DNA of 64,000 nt from positions 641,501-705,500 of the forward strand of contig CAUEEP010000886.1 in NCBI GenBank assembly GCA_958450365.1, read 5' to 3'. The notes beneath the pieces were generated by a model. It had not been told where the DNA came from. It did not search any database and saw nothing but the letters and a program-made list of their open reading frames with translations. The position numbers and the translations under genes were made by a program. Of this stretch, positions 60,401-64,000 are shown piece by piece (the stretch's first letter is position 1; every line of letters starts with the position of its first letter). The DNA is from Mesorhabditis belari. Lineage: Eukaryota; Nematoda; Chromadorea; Rhabditida; Rhabditidae.

Positions 60401-62120
60401 TAACACAAAATTTCCCATACAAAATGACCAAAAACCGCTAAAACTAAATTTAAAAAATTTCTGTCAGAGGGATTTGAAAAATTCCTTCAGATTCGGAATC
60501 AGCACAATTTTCCACATCTAAAAAAGGTACTCCCAGAAAAATCCGATAGAAAACGCATTTTTGCCTTATTTCGCGCCGATGTGCGACATGTCATTCTAGT
60601 TTCTAACGAATTCTAAATTTTTGATTCATGTGGACCCATGTGGTCTTACCGACTTATTGGATCGGTCGATTTTGAAGGGTTGAAAAATAGAAAGACATGT
60701 GCCGATGTGCGTCGATGTGCGTCGCGTTTACGCACAGACAGACGGACGGACAGACGTCTCTTCTGCTTTAGATATAGTAGATAACTTTTCCCATTAACTT
60801 TCAATAATTTCAGTTGCTCACTTGATGAGGAAATTCTACCGCATCCAAAATATGATCAAGAAAATCAAAGCATTTGGACACCAAGCAAAGCTTTTCGATT
60901 CTCAAAGTTTGTTTGTTTTACCGGAAGCATTCAAATTTTGTTTTCAGAACTCACCGTGTTCACTTCAATTGTTTATTGCAAGTTTGTTCGATAAATGACA
61001 TCGAATGCATGAAAAGAATTGTAGGTTTTGAGATTAGAAAGATTAAAGATTGGAAAGATTAAAGATTGGAAAGATTAAAGATTGGAAAGATTAAAGATTA
61101 GAAATTGTGGTAAGAGTGCAGTTTACTCCCCCCAAGAAAAATTTTCGAAAACCGGGAGTGGGACAAATGCGACCTTTTTTTTGCGCACCTTTTTTTCCGC
61201 ACCTTGCCCATTAGCGCACCTTTTTTCGCGTTTTAAAAAGCTCTAAAAGCTAATATTAACCAATTTCTATTCCAAAAGTTGTTTTTCTAGGTAATTTTAG
61301 GGCGTAGAATCAAAATTTTGGCATATCAGAGCTTGTGGAAGCGAACGGACGGAGTTATACAAAGAGAAAAATCGACAATTTTCTGTAATTTGAACTAGCC
61401 GTTTTGTCTTTCAAATTGGTTCCACAAGCTCTGATATGTCAAAATTTCGATTCTACGCCCTAAAATTACCTAGAAAAACAACTTTTGGAATAGAAATTGG
61501 TTAATATTAGCTTTTAGAGCTTTTTTTAAACGCGAAAAAAGGTGCGCTAATGGGCAAGGTGCGCAAAAAAAGGTGCGCAAATGTCCGGGTGCGCAAAAAG
61601 AAGGTCGCATTTGTCCCACTCCCATAAACTCTAATCTAGATCAAGAATGTTATCTCTTTCGGTTCCAAAAAGACATAAAATAACTATTGAAAGTCGTTTG
61701 CAAAAATATTTTGAAAAACAAAAGCAAAACGATAAGTGTTATATAGCATTTTAAAGCTCTTGATTTCCTCTTTTAAATGATATAAAAAATAACTTTAGTC
61801 TTCTATAATTCTATAGTTTTTCATGGCTCTGAAAAGTACTCAAATTAGGCCGTTTTTTTGTGAATGTTTTGTATTTTCCTCTCAAGTGTTAGCTGATTTT
61901 GAAACCAATGCTATTTTATGAAGAAAATTGCTCTCATGTACTTTGTGCTCCAAATTGTAAACGCACTCTTTTTGGTGCAATCGATTTCCTCCATGAAATT
62001 CATATCGATTCTCAAAGTTTAGCCTCCACATTGTCCACGAACGCATCACAAGAGAAATTTGGCCGAAAATTTGTCGATCGAGGAGAGATTGCTGAGGATT
62101 CATGCAGCATTGAATGGTAG
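57404..62120 (+). CDS. ZP-domain (cuticlin-like) secreted protein
   Basis: ZP-domain proteins polymerise outside the cell, in worms often in the cuticle. Exons: 57404-57448, 57505-57628, 58226-58347, 59100-59165, 59218-59544, about 59993-60115, 60814-60906, 60948-61020, 61893-62120. The N-terminus MKTLDLITFLSIIVKVIIAE is a signal peptide; then ASPRAICGKNHIGIVLSSPF then SGRIF, DFTECSKLFHG, LNDTKCGVRRTQ, STIVYDLRVIVSFDFSRLTE then DDRIFDLKC, IYHKWKCSSSKNFHFRVYRC then FVHNGDKQSFMLIDEKG, CSLDEEILPHPKYDQ, AFRFSKTHRVHFNCLLQVCS and CSHVLCAPNCKRTLFG, ending SIEW. Cysteine order and the FHFRVYRCFV..LIDEKGC pattern fit ZP-N then ZP-C. No C-terminal membrane helix is seen, unlike many cuticlins. Five introns carry a separate repeat. 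No AG precedes exon 6, so that acceptor may be lost and the gene's integrity is uncertain. Confidence 0.85.
57671..58198. mobile_element. Mariner-type MITE in ZP intron 2
   Basis: Ends TTGGGTTGGTGAATTGAAAA and its complement, with TA on both sides (57669-57670, 58199-58200). The inside is partly palindromic (GTTGTAGAGAATCAAAAA against TTTTTGATTCTCTACAAC). 528 bp, no transposase. Confidence 0.85.
58425..59055. mobile_element. Composite inverted-repeat element in ZP intron 3
   Basis: 58425-58520 holds a hairpin of CGAATAGAAGACCGG copies; 58520-58640 carries GAGCGATTACGCGACCGCAC and CAGTCATTTACACAGTGA, shared with 63630-63690; 58790-59055 is a palindrome starting ACCGTAAATACTGTAATAGT, ending TATTACAGTATTTACGGT, shared in inverse orientation with 63750-64000. 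Confidence 0.75.
59553..59968. mobile_element. hAT-like MITE at a splice donor in ZP intron 5, 8-bp TSD
   Basis: Perfect inverted ends TAGACCTGCTTAAC and GTTAAGCAGGTCTA; the 8-mer GTAAGACA is present on both sides (59545-59552 and 59969-59976). An 8-bp duplication is typical of hAT transposons. 416 bp, largely palindromic, no coding capacity. Confidence 0.92.
60130..60790. repeat. Repeat-filled ZP intron 6 with 28-bp perfect palindrome
   Basis: Contains a perfect palindrome at 60243-60270 (half-site ATTACGGAGCGTCG), the GCACATTTT-type repeat at 60480-60595, GCCGATGTGCGTCGATGTGC, and ACAGACGGACGGACAGACG near the right end. I see no transposase; a non-autonomous element is likely but its ends are not certain. 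Confidence 0.6.
61154..61623. mobile_element. Inverted-repeat MITE in ZP intron 8
   Basis: Ends GGGAGTGGGACAAATGCGAC and GTCGCATTTGTCCCACTCCC; the arms continue inverted for about 200 bp (TTTTGCGCACC, GCTTTTAGAGCTTT, TACCTAGAAAAACAACTTTT). Same terminal motif as 587-922. No target duplication was found. Confidence 0.85.
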
Positions 62121-62600
62121 GGAAAAGGCTTAAAAATAGAAATCTCTTTGATTCTATGAATAATCCTTGACAAGTTAAATCTTATCTTAAAGAAGGGGTC
62201 CGAATTAGAACCAATTGATCTCAGACCTTCTTGATCTTCTTGATATTAGTATTGGTGACAGCGGTCGCTTTACCACCACGTCCGGGGTGATCAGAATTTC
62301 ATTCTAACTATTGAAACGATTTGATCGCGTTGTAAACAAGTTGTTTTACGTCTCATCAATCGCCAAGAACGCCACGCTCGTGTAGGTGATCGCATCTCGG
62401 TACACTCACTTCTTGGTCATTCTAAAAAGATACCAAAAACAGATTTTTTGAGAAAAAATAGTAATTAAATAGTTAAATAAATAAAATAAACGAAAAGAAA
62501 GAGAAAAACAATCTATATATAAGCAAAAATATGCAATATCAAAGATATTCCTAGTCCCTGTAACTGGACAACCTTGTACAGTGCGGTGCAAAACCATACG
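62121..62600. other. ZP gene 3' flank, possible short coding relic
   Basis: The minus strand at 62220-62420 reads DHPGRGGKATAVTNTNIKKI then KKV and stop, a Gly/Lys-rich tail like that of small basic proteins, but upstream frames do not join. The plus strand gives NRQERHARVGDRISVHSLLG. I cannot decide whether either is a gene remnant. Confidence 0.3.
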
Positions 62601-62737
62601 CCACCCCCCTAAATTTCAATTTTCTGCGGCTTCCGTGCCAGTGACAAAAAAAAACTAAAAACGTAGTTAGATTCAGGACCAAAAATAGCCCTTAAACCCC
62701 AAAAATCATCGAAATAGCATGAATAGGGAATAAAATG

Positions 62738-63262
62738 TACCCTAAAGTCGCGAGTATAAGTTCTGTTTGGTTTTCGCCTGCAAATTGACGGCTGTCTCCG
62801 GTGCGGTGTGTCGAGGGTTCGAACCCCGCTGCAGCATAACTTTTTTGCTTTTTAAGAACAATAATAGAAGTAAATTTATTGAGGGTTATAGCAATTTTAT
62901 GCTGTTATTTGTTGCTCCGGGCGTGGCTCGGCGCGTCCGCCCTGCTCCTCTCCGGTGCTCAGTCTTATGGATCCCTCCCTGGCCTCTTCATCCGGCCAAA
63001 GTCCACGTCGACGGTCGAAAGAGATGCTTTCCAGTGTCTTCTTCAACACTATCGTCTGGATGTATCCATGCACATAACAAATAGCAATGCTGATAGGCTG
63101 TCACCCTGTAGTATCCCGCGCTCCAAGAACAATAATAAAAGTTTATATAACAATAAAAATGTATAAAAACCCAACAAAAAGAAATTCAAAGCAATTAAAG
63201 CGAATGTAAATTAAGACAGAACTTATACTCGGATGAACTTATACTCAAGACTTTAGGGTAAC
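62738..63262. mobile_element. Element with CCTAAAGTCxxGAGTATAAG ends and tRNA-like core
   Basis: Left end ACCCTAAAGTCGCGAGTATA, right end is the complement of a similar sequence with one extra AGTATAAGTTCATCCG unit. Inside, 62790-62836 carries GAGGGTTCGAACCCCGC, a B-box/T-arm-like sequence, followed by a T-run. The rest (62920-63120) is GC-richer than its surroundings. Confidence 0.55.
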
Positions 63263-63589
63263 AGCCAAAAAACGAAAATTCACCCGGTGCAAAACCCCCA
63301 AACTTTTGGTGTCATTTCATACTTTTTTTTCTAGTTTAAAAGCTAAATCTGCTCCTGGCAAACATAAGTCTCGCCCTTTCACTTCAGATTCGTTATAAGG
63401 AGGCCTAAAGAGCTTACTTTGTCTTACTTCAACTTCAAAAAAAACGTAGTATTAAGGGACAAAACTCTCAACTCGGATCGCATTATTCTTTCCAAATTGG
63501 CTGCTGTTTAAGTGACACAATGCTTTTATAGAATTTCGAATTTGCAACAGAAATACAATCAAATTTAAGGTAAAAAGTAATCAAAAAAG

Positions 63590-64000
63590 AGCAGGGCCTA
63601 TACCAGAGGGGAATGCCAGATGGCGAGCGATCGTGCGCGCGCACAAAGAACACTTCGCCAGTCATTTACGCCAGTCTCTTTTGCATTGTAGATTTTACAA
63701 AAAGAAGAAATGTAAATGTAAATTTATGCAAAAATTCATGATATTAACACCTACCGTAAATACTGTAGTAAATACGTAAATACCGTAAATAATAGTACCC
63801 CGCCCCCCTCGTACAGTCGCGTAGTCGCAAAAGTTTTTTAGTATTTCATTTTTTCAAAGCGCCCATACTTTCAAAAAATGCGTCTTTAGTATCAAAAAAT
63901 AGCTGGAATTCGGGGCTATTTTTTGATACCAAAGCGCGCATTGTAGCATAAACCAGTGTCGAGAAAAACTCGTTCAAAGCTAGACTACGCAACACTCCGC
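63590..64000. repeat. Copy of the 58510-59055 element, inverted palindrome, cut by window end
   Basis: GCGAGCGATCGTGCGCGCGC then CAGTCATTTACGCCAGTC matches 58530-58590; from 63750 ACCGTAAATACTG to the end it matches 58790-59055 read from the other strand (GCGTAGTCGCAAAAG, TAGCATAAACCAGTGTCGAG). Confidence 0.8.

Noticed and set aside
61027..61105. Short tandem repeat GATTAGAAA/GATTGGAAA as a possible CRISPR-like array
   Set aside because: Units of about 19 bp with no spacers; simple tandem repeat in an intron.
62790..62836. Possible functional tRNA gene
   Set aside because: Only the T-arm/B-box part is convincing; acceptor and D arms do not pair and the length does not fit.

Overview
The window looks like nuclear DNA from a rhabditid-type nematode. 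It is AT-rich, with many 40-60 bp introns ending in the worm-style TTTCAG/TTTTAG acceptor, some acceptors directly upstream of start codons (possible spliced-leader sites), and recognisable worm housekeeping genes. All exon calls come from reading the sequence by eye; no search or alignment program was run.

Layout. 1-185: end of a MITE. 498-2382 (+): calmodulin, with a Mutator-type MITE in intron 1 and a mariner-type MITE in intron 3. 3591-5464: two broken signalling genes head to head, a protein kinase (-) and a PP1-type phosphatase (+) that has lost its catalytic HGG loop. 5971-7878 (+): PLP-dependent serine/threonine dehydratase with a C-terminal ACT domain. 7999-40567: a roughly 32 kb array of spinster-type (MFS, Spns) transporter genes. 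It holds one nearly complete minus-strand gene, broken copies of it, and three plus-strand paralogues starting at 13540, 25599 and 37486, about 12 kb apart. Copy 1 is a pseudogene; copies 2 and 3 look potentially functional. 41297-47571 (-): P5B-type ATPase (ATP13A/catp family). 51348-54754 (-): cytoplasmic dynein intermediate chain. 57404-62120 (+): secreted ZP-domain (cuticlin-like) protein with a separate repeat in five of its introns. 62121-64000: repeats and tRNA-like relics.

Mobile DNA dominates the space between genes. I see a RAG1/Transib-like DDE transposase inside an intron of spinster copy 1, with an internally deleted relative at about 32.0-33.5 kb. I also see a MULE (Mutator) element at 21537-23788 whose ends resemble those of several MITEs in the window, a Tc1-like element inside spinster copy 2, a Tc3/Tc1-like fragment, two mariner-type MITEs, a hAT-like MITE with a perfect 8-bp target duplication, and several families of long inverted repeats. 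Target-site duplications can be read for many of them, in places by comparing paralogous spinster copies with and without the insert.

The genes do not form one pathway. The main biological story is local amplification and decay of a lysosomal-type transporter gene, with transposons as likely contributors. The most unusual single item is the transposase with a RAG1-like metal and zinc ligand layout.
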